Below are positions 17,904-26,557 of a DNA stretch of 64,000 nucleotides, piece by piece (the first letter of the stretch is position 1; the number at the start of each line of letters is the position of its first letter). The notes below the pieces were generated by a model, which searched no databases, had not been told where the DNA came from, and saw only the letters and a program-made list of their open reading frames with translations. The translations under genes were made by a program, and so were the position numbers. This stretch comes from an uncultured Coriobacteriaceae bacterium (GTDB taxonomy: Bacteria > Actinomycetota > Coriobacteriia > Coriobacteriales > Atopobiaceae). The stretch is from assembly GCA_902793195.1 (NCBI GenBank), contig CADBCS010000001.1:62001-126000 (forward strand), in the 5' to 3' direction.

Positions 17904-19316
17904 ATGGTCTTTAGCTCCATCGTGTTCCTCTGTGCGTTCTTGCCCGTAACGCTGCTGCTCGACTGGCTCATGCCCAGCGTGAGGGCAAAGAACGCCGTGC
18001 TCATAGTCGCGAGCCTGCTGTTCTATGCCTACGGCGAACCTGTGCTCGTGCTGCTGCTACTGGCAAGCACCGTGTTTAACTGGCTTATGGGACGCGTGGT
18101 AGGCGCGCAAGAGGGGCCCACGAGAAAGGTATGGCTAGCCGTTGCGATCACGGTCAACCTAGGGCTGCTCGTCGTGTTCAAGTACAGCGCCATGTTGGTG
18201 ACGACCGTCAACTTTTTGCTGGGCCTCGCGCTGCCGGTGCCGCAGATTCCGCTTCCTCTGGGCATCTCGTTCTATACCTTCCAGGCGCTCTCGTACGTTA
18301 TAGACGTATACCGCAACGAGGTGAGGCCTCAGCGCAACTATGCCCACGTGCTGCTCTATGTTTCGTTGTTTCCGCAGCTCGTCGCTGGTCCCATCGTAAA
18401 GTATCACGACATCGAGCTCGAGATCGTGAGTCGTCACGCCGCCATATCCGACAGGGCCGTCGGCCTGCGTCGATTCTGCTTGGGCCTTGCTAAGAAGGTG
18501 CTTGTGGCAAATACGATGGCATCGGTGGTTGACGACCTGCTCGCTCAGCCAGCTGCAAGCATTGCGGCTCCGGGCGCCTGGATCGCCGCGTTTGCCTATC
18601 TCATGCAGATTTACTTTGACTTCTCGGGATACAGCGACATGGCGATTGGCCTGGGACGCGCGCTCGGCTTCCACTTTAAGGAGAACTTCGACCATCCGTA
18701 TGCGGCCACGAGCATGAGGGAGTTTTGGCGCAAATGGCACATTAGCCTGTCCACATGGCTGCGTGATTACCTCTACATTCCGCTGGGTGGTAACAGGAAA
18801 GGTACCGGGCGTGCCATTGTCAACCGCATCATCGTGTTCCTGCTCTGCGGACTATGGCATGGGGCGAGTTGGACGTTTGTGGTATGGGGCCTCCTTCACG
18901 GGCTGGCGTTGCTGTTCGAGGGCGTGGTGCCGGTTCGCAAGCTGCCCAGGTGGCTTGGCCACATCCTCACCGTGCTCTTTGTAATGATTACGTTCGTGGT
19001 GTTTAGGTGCGAGACACTCGGTCAGGCCGGTGAGGTCATCGGCACGATGCTTGTTGGCTGGAACGTGAGCACGGCGTCCATGGTCGTTGTGGCGCGGCAG
19101 CTCACCCCGCTGTTCATCGCCACGAGCGCGTGCGCAATCGTGCTATGCGGCTCCGTGCCGGAGCGCGTGGAACGTCGTCTTGCCGGATGGCTTGAGGGCA
19201 AGAGGATGCGCGTGGTCGAGGCGTGCGGCTACGCATTCTCCCTCGTGCTCCTGGTGGTGTGCATGGCCAGTCTGGCTGGCGGCACGTACAACCCGTTTAT
19301 CTACTTTAGGTTCTAG
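17904..19316 (+). CDS. MBOAT-family O-acyltransferase (AlgI/DltB-like)
   Basis: A 470-residue polytopic protein of the MBOAT family that moves acyl groups across the membrane onto surface polymers. MVFSSIVFLCAFLPVTLLL is the usual AlgI-like start. The family signatures are FPQLVAGPIVKY, YFDFSGYSDMAIGLGRALGF and SMREFWRKWHISLSTWLRDYLYIPLGG. The likely catalytic histidine is in LCGLWHGASWTFVVWGLLHG. It begins 12 bases after the ChW gene and 19 before its DHHW partner, the standard two-gene acetylation pair. The acceptor polymer is unknown. Confidence 0.93.
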   Translation: MVFSSIVFLCAFLPVTLLLDWLMPSVRAKNAVLIVASLLFYAYGEPVLVLLLLASTVFNWLMGRVVGAQEGPTRKVWLAVAITVNLGLLVVFKYSAMLVTTVNFLLGLALPVPQIPLPLGISFYTFQALSYVIDVYRNEVRPQRNYAHVLLYVSLFPQLVAGPIVKYHDIELEIVSRHAAISDRAVGLRRFCLGLAKKVLVANTMASVVDDLLAQPAASIAAPGAWIAAFAYLMQIYFDFSGYSDMAIGLGRALGFHFKENFDHPYAATSMREFWRKWHISLSTWLRDYLYIPLGGNRKGTGRAIVNRIIVFLLCGLWHGASWTFVVWGLLHGLALLFEGVVPVRKLPRWLGHILTVLFVMITFVVFRCETLGQAGEVIGTMLVGWNVSTASMVVVARQLTPLFIATSACAIVLCGSVPERVERRLAGWLEGKRMRVVEACGYAFSLVLLVVCMASLAGGTYNPFIYFRF

Positions 19317-19335
19317 GCGTAGGGAGGTGCAAGAG

Positions 19336-20916
19336 GTGCGAGGACAGAGAGGTGGCGACGCGGGTAGTCAGACTCCCACGGTGCAGGGGAGTGCGGGTCG
19401 CATGCAGGCTGCATCTGTCGTCCCAACCGACCCACTCTGCGATGTGGAGGGCGATGCGGTTCCCCAGTGGGTCTTCGTGGTACTTCTGCTCGCCGTTTTG
19501 GCCGCTCCGCTCGTCCTCATGCCAATTCTTGCACCCTCGGACGAGGACACGTCGTCCGAGAAGCGCGAGCTCGCCCCCGCACCGCGCCTAACGGTGGACG
19601 GCATCCCCAACCCGCGCGTGATGGTTGAGGCGGGGGACTACTATGCCGATCACTTTGCCCTGCGCTCCCAGCTCGTGGACCTCGACACGAGCATCAAGCA
19701 ATCCCTGTTGCTCACTTCCTCTATCAAGAACGTGGTGGTTGGGTACGACGGATGGCTCTACTACGCGGGTGAGCTGGGAGACTACCAGCGTACGTCCGTC
19801 ATGAGCGACCGTGCCCTCAACAACGCCGCGCGCAACCTGGCGATGGTCCAAGAGGTTTTGGAAGGTGACGGCAAGCGCTTCGTGGTGGCCATCGCTCCCA
19901 ACAAGAGCACGTTGTACCCCGCACATCTCCCGTACTACGAGATTGCGGGCGAGGGGCAGGGTAACTACGAGCGGTTGATGCCACTGCTCAGGCAGTATGG
20001 GGTGCATGTGGTTGATCTGCGGGCAACGTTTGGGGAGCTCAGCGAGGAGATGTACCTCAAGCGCGATTCGCACTGGACCGATGCTGGTGCGCTCAGGGCC
20101 TTCGAGGCCATTCGTGCGGCGCTGGGGCGCAGTGGGAATCTGCTTGGTGGCGGGCAGGAGGTTACGACCGTGGCGCGTGTGGGAGACCTGGACGGTATGC
20201 TGCACCCCACGAGCGCGGCACCCGAGGAGCAGTCGCACCTCGACGATGTGGACCAGTTCTCGTTTGTGGGAAAGGCCACCAGCGTCGAGGACAACTACCT
20301 GGTTACCAATGCGACCGATGAGGGTGCGCGGGGAAGCCTGCTGATGTATCGTGACTCGTTTGGCAACGCCTTGCTGCCGCCCTTCGCAAGCGTGTATCGG
20401 CAAGCCGCCTTTACCAAGCTGGTTCCCTACGACCTTGGGGAGCAGATGTACTCGTTCGCCAACGACGTGGTAATTGAGCGTACCGAGCGCCATCTGCCCT
20501 TCTTTGCAACGACTCCGCCCTACATGGCTGCCCCCGGGCGCACGATCGAGGAGGAGGGCGATGCCACGGGTGGCCAGACGTCCGTATGCCTCGCTATCAA
20601 TGGTCCCTATCTTGTTGTGGAAGGTACTCTGGACGAGACGGTCACACCGGATGATGCGCATGTGTTTGTGGAGGTCTCACTTCCTGGGGACGAGCCGCAT
20701 GTATATGAGGCATTTGTCGTCTCCGAGGCAACGAGGGGAGCCGGGGACTTCGAGGGACAGGAGGTACAGTCATCAAGGAACATCGTGGGGGACTGGGGAT
20801 ATCGTGCCTATGTCCCGATGAGCGATCAAGCGGATGTGGTCCCGGAGGGGTGCCGGGCGCGTGTGTTGGTTGGCGACACAAGCCATGCCGTTGAGGTAGG
20901 GTCGGTAACGCAGTAG
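19336..20916 (+). CDS. DHHW/AlgX-like extracytoplasmic acyltransferase partner
   Basis: 526 residues from a GTG that has AGGGAGG eight bases upstream. One N-terminal anchor helix (about residues 40-62) is followed by an SGNH-like extracytoplasmic domain. It contains ADHFALRSQLVDLD, VVGYDGWLYYAGEL, VVAIAPNKSTLYPAHLP, the DHHW-family motif KRDSHWTDAGA and YRDSFGNALLPPF near the active-site serine. Proteins of this type take the acyl group delivered by the adjacent MBOAT and place it on a polysaccharide. A further 140-residue C-terminal part of beta type is of unknown role. Gene order and spacing support co-transcription with the MBOAT. Confidence 0.85.
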   Translation: MRGQRGGDAGSQTPTVQGSAGRMQAASVVPTDPLCDVEGDAVPQWVFVVLLLAVLAAPLVLMPILAPSDEDTSSEKRELAPAPRLTVDGIPNPRVMVEAGDYYADHFALRSQLVDLDTSIKQSLLLTSSIKNVVVGYDGWLYYAGELGDYQRTSVMSDRALNNAARNLAMVQEVLEGDGKRFVVAIAPNKSTLYPAHLPYYEIAGEGQGNYERLMPLLRQYGVHVVDLRATFGELSEEMYLKRDSHWTDAGALRAFEAIRAALGRSGNLLGGGQEVTTVARVGDLDGMLHPTSAAPEEQSHLDDVDQFSFVGKATSVEDNYLVTNATDEGARGSLLMYRDSFGNALLPPFASVYRQAAFTKLVPYDLGEQMYSFANDVVIERTERHLPFFATTPPYMAAPGRTIEEEGDATGGQTSVCLAINGPYLVVEGTLDETVTPDDAHVFVEVSLPGDEPHVYEAFVVSEATRGAGDFEGQEVQSSRNIVGDWGYRAYVPMSDQADVVPEGCRARVLVGDTSHAVEVGSVTQ

Positions 20917-20943
20917 GTTGGATTGCAAGGTAAGGAGAGCAAG

Positions 20944-21813
20944 ATGAGAGCAAACAAGTTTGGCTCATGGTTCGTTTCGGGAGCTCTGGTCGTCTCGATG
21001 GGAGTGACACTGGTGGGTTGCGGTGGCGGCGGGCAGAAACAGGCCGAGACGACCCCCGCAGTGACCGAGGAGAAGACCGAGCAGGTAGAGGCGCCCAAGC
21101 AGACCGAGACGACCGACGCTCGCCAGGTGCTTGGCAAGGAGTCTGCCACCACGATTGAAATCGCGCTCACGAACGGGCTGGAATCCGAGCTCACGGCGGT
21201 GAAGATGCGTGCGACGGGCGAGAACGCGTATCCTGCGAGCTTGGTCGAAGCGGGCAAGACCATTGCCGCAAACGAGGAGGTGCGCTTGTTCGTGGAGCTC
21301 GACGCCAACAAAACCTTCGCCGAGACGTACGATCTTATGGTGACGAAGAAGGGCAAGGATGGCAAGACGACCGACGTCGAGTTTGTCTCGGTGCCTCTTG
21401 CCGACATTGCTGCGGCCAAGCTGATTGAGAAGGAAGGTATTGCCTACGTGGAGTACACGACCGCCGAGGGTAAGACCGACTCCACCAGGAAGGCAGCGGA
21501 GGCGGCCGCCAAGAAGGCTGCCGCCACGTCCACCGGGAAGCAGGACCAGGGCGCTCAATCCACCAAGAAGAACACGACTGAGGGTGCTGACGCAGCTGCA
21601 GGTGCGAAGGGTGCGGCCCAGGATGATGCTCAACCGAACGACGATGCGACGGACTACGAGTACTCCGATACCGGATACTATGAGGAGGACGCGGGATACT
21701 ACGACGACTCGACATCCGACTACTCCGAGGCCCCAGCAGAGGCTCCTGCCGAGGCGCCTGCGGCTCCGGCCCAGACTGGTGACGCTTGCACCGGTGACGT
21801 CGAGTTTCGCTAA
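20944..21813 (+). CDS. Lipoprotein with low-complexity C terminus, unknown function
   Basis: 289 residues from the ATG preceded by AAGGAG. Signal peptide ends in the lipobox LVGC (lipid-bearing Cys near residue 26). A folded domain of about 130 residues (SATTIEIALTNGLESELTAV to KLIEKEGIAYVEY) is followed by an alanine/lysine-rich linker. The tail is rich in Tyr and Asp (YEYSDTGYYEEDAGYYDD) and then has APAEAPAEAP repeats. The folded part has the look of a small extracytoplasmic beta domain. It lies 27 bases after the DHHW gene and may be part of the same surface operon. Function unknown. Confidence 0.75.
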   Translation: MRANKFGSWFVSGALVVSMGVTLVGCGGGGQKQAETTPAVTEEKTEQVEAPKQTETTDARQVLGKESATTIEIALTNGLESELTAVKMRATGENAYPASLVEAGKTIAANEEVRLFVELDANKTFAETYDLMVTKKGKDGKTTDVEFVSVPLADIAAAKLIEKEGIAYVEYTTAEGKTDSTRKAAEAAAKKAAATSTGKQDQGAQSTKKNTTEGADAAAGAKGAAQDDAQPNDDATDYEYSDTGYYEEDAGYYDDSTSDYSEAPAEAPAEAPAAPAQTGDACTGDVEFR

Positions 21814-21885
21814 CGTTTTTGCCGATCGTGCCTCATTGGAGGAGCATCCATCGGTGAGGCGCAGTCGTTCTGCGTAAAATAACGC

Positions 21886-21914
21886 TTGCATTGAAGGGGC
21901 GAATCGCGTAAGAT
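21886..21914 (+). promoter_or_regulatory. Promoter of the tRNA-Thr gene
   Basis: TTGCAT (21886-21891) and TAAGAT (21909-21914) are 17 bases apart, placing the RNA start about 6 bases before the mature tRNA. Confidence 0.75.
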
Positions 21915-21926
21915 GTTCTCTTGCAA

Positions 21927-22002
21927 GCCAGCTTAGCTCAGCCGGTAGAGCACCGCTCTCGTAAAGCGGGGGTCATCAGTTCAAGTCTGATAGCTGGCTC
22001 CA
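21927..22002 (+). tRNA. tRNA-Thr (anticodon CGT)
   Basis: A full cloverleaf. The acceptor stem GCCAGCT pairs with AGCTGGC, the D arm is AGCTCAGCCGGTAGAGC, and the anticodon stem CCGCT/AGCGG encloses the loop CTCGTAA. The T arm is ATCAG-TTCAAGT-CTGAT, and the CCA end is encoded. Anticodon CGT reads the threonine codon ACG. Confidence 0.97.
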
Positions 22003-22012
22003 GAAAAAACGG

Positions 22013-22046
22013 CAGGTCAACCGCAGTGTCGGTTGACCTGTTTTTT
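22013..22046 (+). terminator. Rho-independent terminator of tRNA-Thr
   Basis: Perfect 11-base stem (CAGGTCAACCG at 22013 and its complement ending 22040), loop of six, then six Ts. It is flanked by an A-run upstream and starts 11 bases after the tRNA. Confidence 0.92.
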
Positions 22047-22242
22047 GTTCGCGGCGCGTCTTTGCGGCATTCCGGTGCTCTATGTCTTGGGTTACCAACA
22101 GGAATATGTGTGGTGTGCAGTTTGAGTGTGCAGTTTGATTAAAAAGGCATGCACAAAAACACGCGGTGGGGTAATATAGCAGCTTGCAGTCTGTAGTGTC
22201 CCGCAATAGGCGATTTGGGACGAAGCACAGAAAGGTGGCAGC

Positions 22243-23190
22243 ATGGCTGAGGAAATCGTCAATGAGGAATCCAAGGGCGGATTCGACATCAAGAGCCTTC
22301 CCTTTGGGGCATGGGTTGGGATTGCGGTGGCGACGCTGGTCATCGGAATTCTCATTGGGCACTTTGTGATGGGTGGCGGCGCCGGTGCAGCGCTTAACAA
22401 GACCAAGCTCACCGAGTCCGAGCTCAACACGGTGGTAGCCAACTACTCCTACAAGGGCAAGACGAACCAGATCACCGCCAAGGAAGTCATCGAGCAGAAC
22501 GGCTCGCTCGACGCCTCCAAGGACGAAGAGGGCAACTTCGCCGTTCCTACGGCCGATACGGTGGTTACCTACGCACGCAACCGTATCATCTCCTCCGCAG
22601 CCGATGCCGAGGGTGTTAACGTCTCGGACGAGGACATCGCAAAGTACGCCGAGGAGACTCTTGGCACCAAGGATTACGCCTCCATCGCGAGCTCCTACGG
22701 CATGACCGAGGACCAGGTCAAGGAGCTGCTCAAGCAGTCTGCCCAGATGAACGCCCTGCGCGACAAGGTCGTGAACGGTGGAGAGGCTGGCGAGGCTCCC
22801 GAGCAGCCCGAGCAGCCCGAGGCCAAGACGACCGACGACGAGGGCAACGAACTCGACGACGAGGGCAAGCAGCAGGCTCAGGACGAGGCCAACAAGAAGA
22901 TGGAGAAGAAGTACTTCGACTACATCGTCAAGCTTGCCGGTGACCAGTGGGATGCCAAGGCGGGCAAGTGGAAGGCCGAGGACAGCTCCTATGCGACAGC
23001 CCTTTCGACGGATGACCTCAAGGGCCAGTTCAAGAAGGACAGCGCGAGCTATAACGCCGCGAACGCAGCCTACATGGTGGCCTACCAGGAGTACTCCACC
23101 AAGCAGAGCGAGATTTCCGAGCAGTGGACCAACTACGTGAACGGTCTTCTCGGCGAGGCAAGCATTGCCCTTAATACCCTTGTTGCATAG
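22243..23190 (+). CDS. Membrane-anchored SurA-N-like/foldase-like protein
   Basis: 315 residues: about 22 cytoplasmic residues, one transmembrane helix (about residues 24-46, ending in HFVMGGGAGAA), then a helical extracytoplasmic body. The stretch from ITAKEVIEQNGSLDAS through ARNRIISSAADAEGVNVSDEDI to SYGMTEDQVKELLKQ resembles the N-terminal helical chaperone domain of SurA/PrsA-type proteins. A peptidyl-prolyl isomerase domain is not evident. The middle is rich in Glu, Pro and Asp. It could aid folding of exported proteins, but that is inference. AAAGGTGG precedes the ATG and a strong terminator follows. Confidence 0.65.
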   Translation: MAEEIVNEESKGGFDIKSLPFGAWVGIAVATLVIGILIGHFVMGGGAGAALNKTKLTESELNTVVANYSYKGKTNQITAKEVIEQNGSLDASKDEEGNFAVPTADTVVTYARNRIISSAADAEGVNVSDEDIAKYAEETLGTKDYASIASSYGMTEDQVKELLKQSAQMNALRDKVVNGGEAGEAPEQPEQPEAKTTDDEGNELDDEGKQQAQDEANKKMEKKYFDYIVKLAGDQWDAKAGKWKAEDSSYATALSTDDLKGQFKKDSASYNAANAAYMVAYQEYSTKQSEISEQWTNYVNGLLGEASIALNTLVA

Positions 23191-23220
23191 CATCGGTCGC
23201 ACTACCTAGCTTACGCATGC

Positions 23221-23257
23221 GTCGCGCCCCCGTCGAATTGACGGGGGCGCGACTTTT
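23221..23257 (+). terminator. Strong Rho-independent terminator
   Basis: A perfect 14-base stem (GTCGCGCCCCCGTC, complement at 23240-23253), loop GAATT, then TTTTATT. It ends the foldase-like gene. Confidence 0.93.
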
Positions 23258-23351
23258 ATTGAGCAGAGGTTACCGATTGGCCGCTTGCGGACCAGAAGGC
23301 TATACTGTTTCGCACGCTACACAGGATTCGTACCAAAAAGGGGGCGCTTCC

Positions 23352-24386
23352 ATGGAGAAGAAGGATTTGGACTGGGGCAGCTTGACGTTTAGCTATACCC
23401 CCACCGACTACAGCTACGTGTGCAACTACAAGGACGGGGAGTGGGGCGAGGACATTCTTACACCCGACCATACCCTGCAGCTGAGCGAGTGCGCGGGCAT
23501 CTTCCATTACTGCCAGGAGGTCTTTGAGGGCCTTAAGGCCTACACGACCAAGAGCGGCGAGATCGTGTGCTTCCGTCCCGACATGAACGCCCAGCGCATG
23601 GCCGACTCGGCACGTCGCATCTGCATGCCGGCGTTTCCCGAGGACCGCTTCGTGGAGGCGGTCAAGCAGGTCGTCAAGGCAAACCTCGCGTGGGTGCCGC
23701 CCTTTGGCTCGGGAGCCACGCTCTACATTCGTCCGTTCATGATCGCCACGGGCGACGTGATTGGCGTGAAGCCCGCCACCGAGTACCAGTTCCGTATCCT
23801 GGTGACCCCGGTTGGCCCCTACTACAAGGGTGGCGTGCAGCCCGTGGCGCTCAAGGTGCCCGAGTACGACCGCGCGGCCCCGCATGGCACCGGCAACATC
23901 AAGGCCGGCCTCAACTACGCCATGAGCCTGTATCCCAGCGTGCTCGCGCATGCCGAGGGCTTTGCCGACAACATGTTCCTTGATCCGCAGACCCACACGT
24001 ACGTGGAGGAGTCCGGCGGCGCCAACTTCCTGCTGGTCACTAAGGACGGCTCGCTGGTCGTGCCGCAGTCCGCAACCGACTCCATCCTGCCCTCCATCAC
24101 GCGCCGCTCCCTGGTGCAGGTTGCCGAGGAGATGCTCGGCATGAAGGTGGAGCAGCGTCAGGTGCGCTTTGACGAGATCGACCAGTTCTGCGAGTGCGGC
24201 ATGTGCGGCACCGCCGCCGTGATCAGCCCCGTGGGCAAGGTCGTCGACCTCGAGGGGGGCGAGCACGTGTTTGGTGCCGGCATGGAGCACGTGGGTCCGG
24301 TCCTGGCCAAGCTGCGCGAGACGCTCACTGGCATCCAGGCCGGCGAGATCGAGGACAAGTTCGGCTGGGTCGTAAAGATCGCGTAA
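23352..24386 (+). CDS. ilvE: Branched-chain amino acid aminotransferase
   Basis: A 344-residue fold-type-IV PLP aminotransferase for the last step of Leu, Ile and Val synthesis. Markers are HYCQEVFEGLKAY near residue 55, YIRPFMIATGD near 130, the PLP lysine in GTGNIKAGLNYAMSL near 184, and YVEESGGANFLLV. ECGMCGTAAVISPVG holds the C-terminal cofactor-binding part. The 340-residue size matches the long BCAT subgroup of actinobacteria and Firmicutes. The ATG at 23352 follows a GGGGGCG site; a longer in-frame upstream extension runs through the terminator and is rejected. Confidence 0.94.
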   Translation: MEKKDLDWGSLTFSYTPTDYSYVCNYKDGEWGEDILTPDHTLQLSECAGIFHYCQEVFEGLKAYTTKSGEIVCFRPDMNAQRMADSARRICMPAFPEDRFVEAVKQVVKANLAWVPPFGSGATLYIRPFMIATGDVIGVKPATEYQFRILVTPVGPYYKGGVQPVALKVPEYDRAAPHGTGNIKAGLNYAMSLYPSVLAHAEGFADNMFLDPQTHTYVEESGGANFLLVTKDGSLVVPQSATDSILPSITRRSLVQVAEEMLGMKVEQRQVRFDEIDQFCECGMCGTAAVISPVGKVVDLEGGEHVFGAGMEHVGPVLAKLRETLTGIQAGEIEDKFGWVVKIA

Positions 24387-24398
24387 CACGTTTCGGCT

Positions 24399-24472
24399 GG
24401 GAAAAGGGGCCTGGCCCCTTTTCCCATGTTTTTGTTGCAGGCTGGGAAAAGGGGTCTTCCCTTTTCTCAGCT
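24399..24472. repeat. Two tandem AAAAGGGG/CCCCTTTT palindromes
   Basis: First palindrome 24399-24425: a perfect 13-base stem (GGGAAAAGGGGCC) with a one-base centre. Second, 24441-24472: 13-base arms with one mismatch. Both lie between ilvE and hisS and match the pair after aspS in design. Confidence 0.85.
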
Positions 24473-24497
24473 CAATCATCGGGTGAGGAGACATGCC

Positions 24498-25808
24498 ATG
24501 GCACAGCGGGTTCAGGGTACCGAGGATCTGTACGGGGGCTACATGCGCGCGTGGCAGCGCATGCAGGACGTAGCGCGCGAGGTCTTTGGCACATACGGGT
24601 TCGACATGATAGAGACACCCGCCATCGAGCAGGTGGCGACCTTCGTGCATGGCATTGGTGAGTCGACCGACGTGGTGCGCAAGGAGATGTTTAGGGTCTT
24701 CTCGGGTGCGCTGGTGGAGAACCTGCTGGCCAAGGGCAGCGAGCAGGGCCTCAAGGCCAAGCAGCGCCTGGCCCTGCGTCCGGAGGGGACGGCGGGCGTG
24801 GTGCGGGCGGCCGTGCAGAACAACATGGTCCCGCAGGGGAGTGCACCGGCCAAGCTGTGGTATGCCGGTCCGATGTTTCGCGGGGAGCGTCCTCAGAAGG
24901 GTCGTCTGCGCCAGTTCCATCAGGTGGGCGTGGAATGGCTCGGTGCTCCAGACCCCGCGTCGGACGCCGAGTGCATCATCATGCTCATGCGGTTCTTCGA
25001 GCGGTTGGGATTCGACCCGAAAAGCCTGCGCCTCTGCATAAACTCCATGGGCGACGCGGCGTGTCGGCCGGCGTATCGCGACAAGGTCCGCACGTTCATC
25101 CTCGACCATGCCGGCGAGATGTGCGCCGACTGCCTGGAACGCGCCGAGCTCAACCCGTTGCGCGCCTTCGACTGCAAGAACGCCCACTGCCGCGAGGTGA
25201 TGGCCGAGGCACCGCTGGCCCCAGACAACCTGTGCGACGAGTGCGACCAACACTACGAGCAGGTAAAGCGCTATCTGGACGAGGCGGGCATCCGCTACGA
25301 GGAGGATCCCACGCTCGTGCGCGGCCTGGACTACTATACGCGTACGGTCTTCGAGGTGGAGGTCGTGGGCTCTGGCGTGGGTGCCATCGGCGGCGGTGGT
25401 CGCTACGACGGCCTCATGGAGCTCGAGGGCGGAAAGCCGACACCCGGGCTGGGCTTTGCGGTGGGCTTTGAGCGCATCGTGCTGGCCTTGCAGGCCCAAG
25501 GCGTGGACCTGGGCGGAAAGCCCGAGGGATGCGTGTACGTGGCGTGCACGCCCGACGTGCGGCCGCAGGTGTTTGGTGTGGCGCTCGCCCTGCGCGATGC
25601 GGGGCTGCGCGTTGAGGCCGACCACCAAGGTCGCTCGCTCAAGAGCCAGTTCAAGCAGGCCGACAAGCTCGGTGCGTTGGTGTGCGTGGTCTTGGGAACG
25701 GACGAGGTGGCCGCGGGCATGGCGACCCTGCGGGACATGCGTACGCACGAGCAGGTGCAAGTGGCGCAGGCCGACCTGGCGTCGACTGTCGCGGAGAGGA
25801 TGGCATAG
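24498..25808 (+). CDS. hisS: Histidyl-tRNA synthetase
   Basis: A 436-residue class-II synthetase charging tRNA-His. Motif 1 region, LALRPEGTAGVVRA, motif 2 FRGERPQKGRLRQFHQVGVEWLG in shortened view, the histidine-specific LVRGLDYYTRTVFE and GGGGRYDGL, and motif 3 GLGFAVGFERI are all intact. The anticodon-binding domain covers the last ~95 residues. The ATG at 24498 follows GGTGAGGAG; the upstream frame crosses the palindromes and is not used. thpR follows after 3 bases. Confidence 0.96.
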   Translation: MAQRVQGTEDLYGGYMRAWQRMQDVAREVFGTYGFDMIETPAIEQVATFVHGIGESTDVVRKEMFRVFSGALVENLLAKGSEQGLKAKQRLALRPEGTAGVVRAAVQNNMVPQGSAPAKLWYAGPMFRGERPQKGRLRQFHQVGVEWLGAPDPASDAECIIMLMRFFERLGFDPKSLRLCINSMGDAACRPAYRDKVRTFILDHAGEMCADCLERAELNPLRAFDCKNAHCREVMAEAPLAPDNLCDECDQHYEQVKRYLDEAGIRYEEDPTLVRGLDYYTRTVFEVEVVGSGVGAIGGGGRYDGLMELEGGKPTPGLGFAVGFERIVLALQAQGVDLGGKPEGCVYVACTPDVRPQVFGVALALRDAGLRVEADHQGRSLKSQFKQADKLGALVCVVLGTDEVAAGMATLRDMRTHEQVQVAQADLASTVAERMA

Positions 25809-25811
25809 CAC

Positions 25812-26342
25812 ATGAGGCTGTTCGTCGCGGCGGAGCTGTCCGAGGAGTTGCTCGAGGCGCTGGCGCAGACGTCGGCGTCGTTGCGTGATACCGTGCGCGG
25901 ACGCTTTGTGGGTCCCGACCTCTTTCATGTGACGTTGGCGTTTTTGGGCGAGGTGCCCGGATCGCAGGTGGACAACGTCGCCGAGCTCGTGCGCGAGGCG
26001 TGCGCGGACGCATCCGCATTCCAAACGACGCTTGGGGGGTTGGGGAGCTTTGGCAGGTCGAGCTCGGCGGTGTTGTGGCAGGGGTTCTGTGCGGGCGATG
26101 ACGAATGGCACTCCTTGGCCATGCGCGTGCGCACCGTATTGGGCGCGGGCGGCTTCTCGTTCGACGAGAAGGGCTTCCTTCCGCACGTGACCCTCATGCG
26201 TCGCGCGGACATAGCGCGCGGCAGGTTGCCCATGCCATGCGTGGAGACGGGCGTGGTGGACACCGTGACGCTCTGGTCGTCGGACCTCTCTGGCCTGCGC
26301 CCGCGATACGAGGCCCTCAGCCGCGTGCGTCTGAGCAGGTAG
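25812..26342 (+). CDS. thpR: RNA 2',3'-cyclic phosphodiesterase (2H family)
   Basis: A 176-residue 2H phosphoesterase of the LigT/ThpR type, which opens 2',3'-cyclic phosphates on RNA. The two signature motifs HVTLAFLG (near residue 39) and HVTLMR (near 121) give the paired catalytic histidines. MRLFVAAELSEEL is the usual start. It follows hisS by 3 bases and is certainly co-transcribed. Its physiological RNA target is unclear, as for most bacterial members. Confidence 0.9.
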   Translation: MRLFVAAELSEELLEALAQTSASLRDTVRGRFVGPDLFHVTLAFLGEVPGSQVDNVAELVREACADASAFQTTLGGLGSFGRSSSAVLWQGFCAGDDEWHSLAMRVRTVLGAGGFSFDEKGFLPHVTLMRRADIARGRLPMPCVETGVVDTVTLWSSDLSGLRPRYEALSRVRLSR

Positions 26343-26344
26343 TG

Positions 26345-26414
26345 TGGAACAGGGGACGGGTTTTTCGTTCAAATGGAACAGGGGACGGGTTTTTCGTTCC
26401 ACGTCCCCCATTCC
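26345..26414. repeat. 26-base direct repeat with inverted flank
   Basis: Two identical 26-base copies (26345-26370 and 26374-26399), each containing GGAACAGGGGACGGG followed by TTTTTCGTTC, are separated by three bases. The sequence at 26401-26414 is an imperfect complement of the copy's start, so copy 2 can fold into a hairpin. Related in style to the other GGGGAC palindromes. Confidence 0.8.
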
Positions 26415-26557
26415 ATCGCCGACCGCCACCCCACGATTGCCGAGATACCATCTGCCGCATCCATCCTTTTTCGGCGCTGCGGGTTGGTCCATACTAGGGA
26501 CTGACTATGTAGCAGACCGGCCTGGGAAGCCGGTGCCGACTTGAGGAGAGGGGTCTC

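Noticed and set aside
19087..19335. A longer N terminus of the DHHW protein overlapping the MBOAT gene
   Set aside because: The extension is an Arg/Ala/Ser-rich shadow of the MBOAT; the GTG at 19336 has AGGGAGG at proper distance.
23256..26492. A 1078-codon open frame on the minus strand across ilvE, hisS and thpR
   Set aside because: It is antisense to three clearly conserved genes, crosses the terminator and palindromes, has no family signal and an Ala/Arg/His-rich composition typical of shadow frames in GC-rich DNA.
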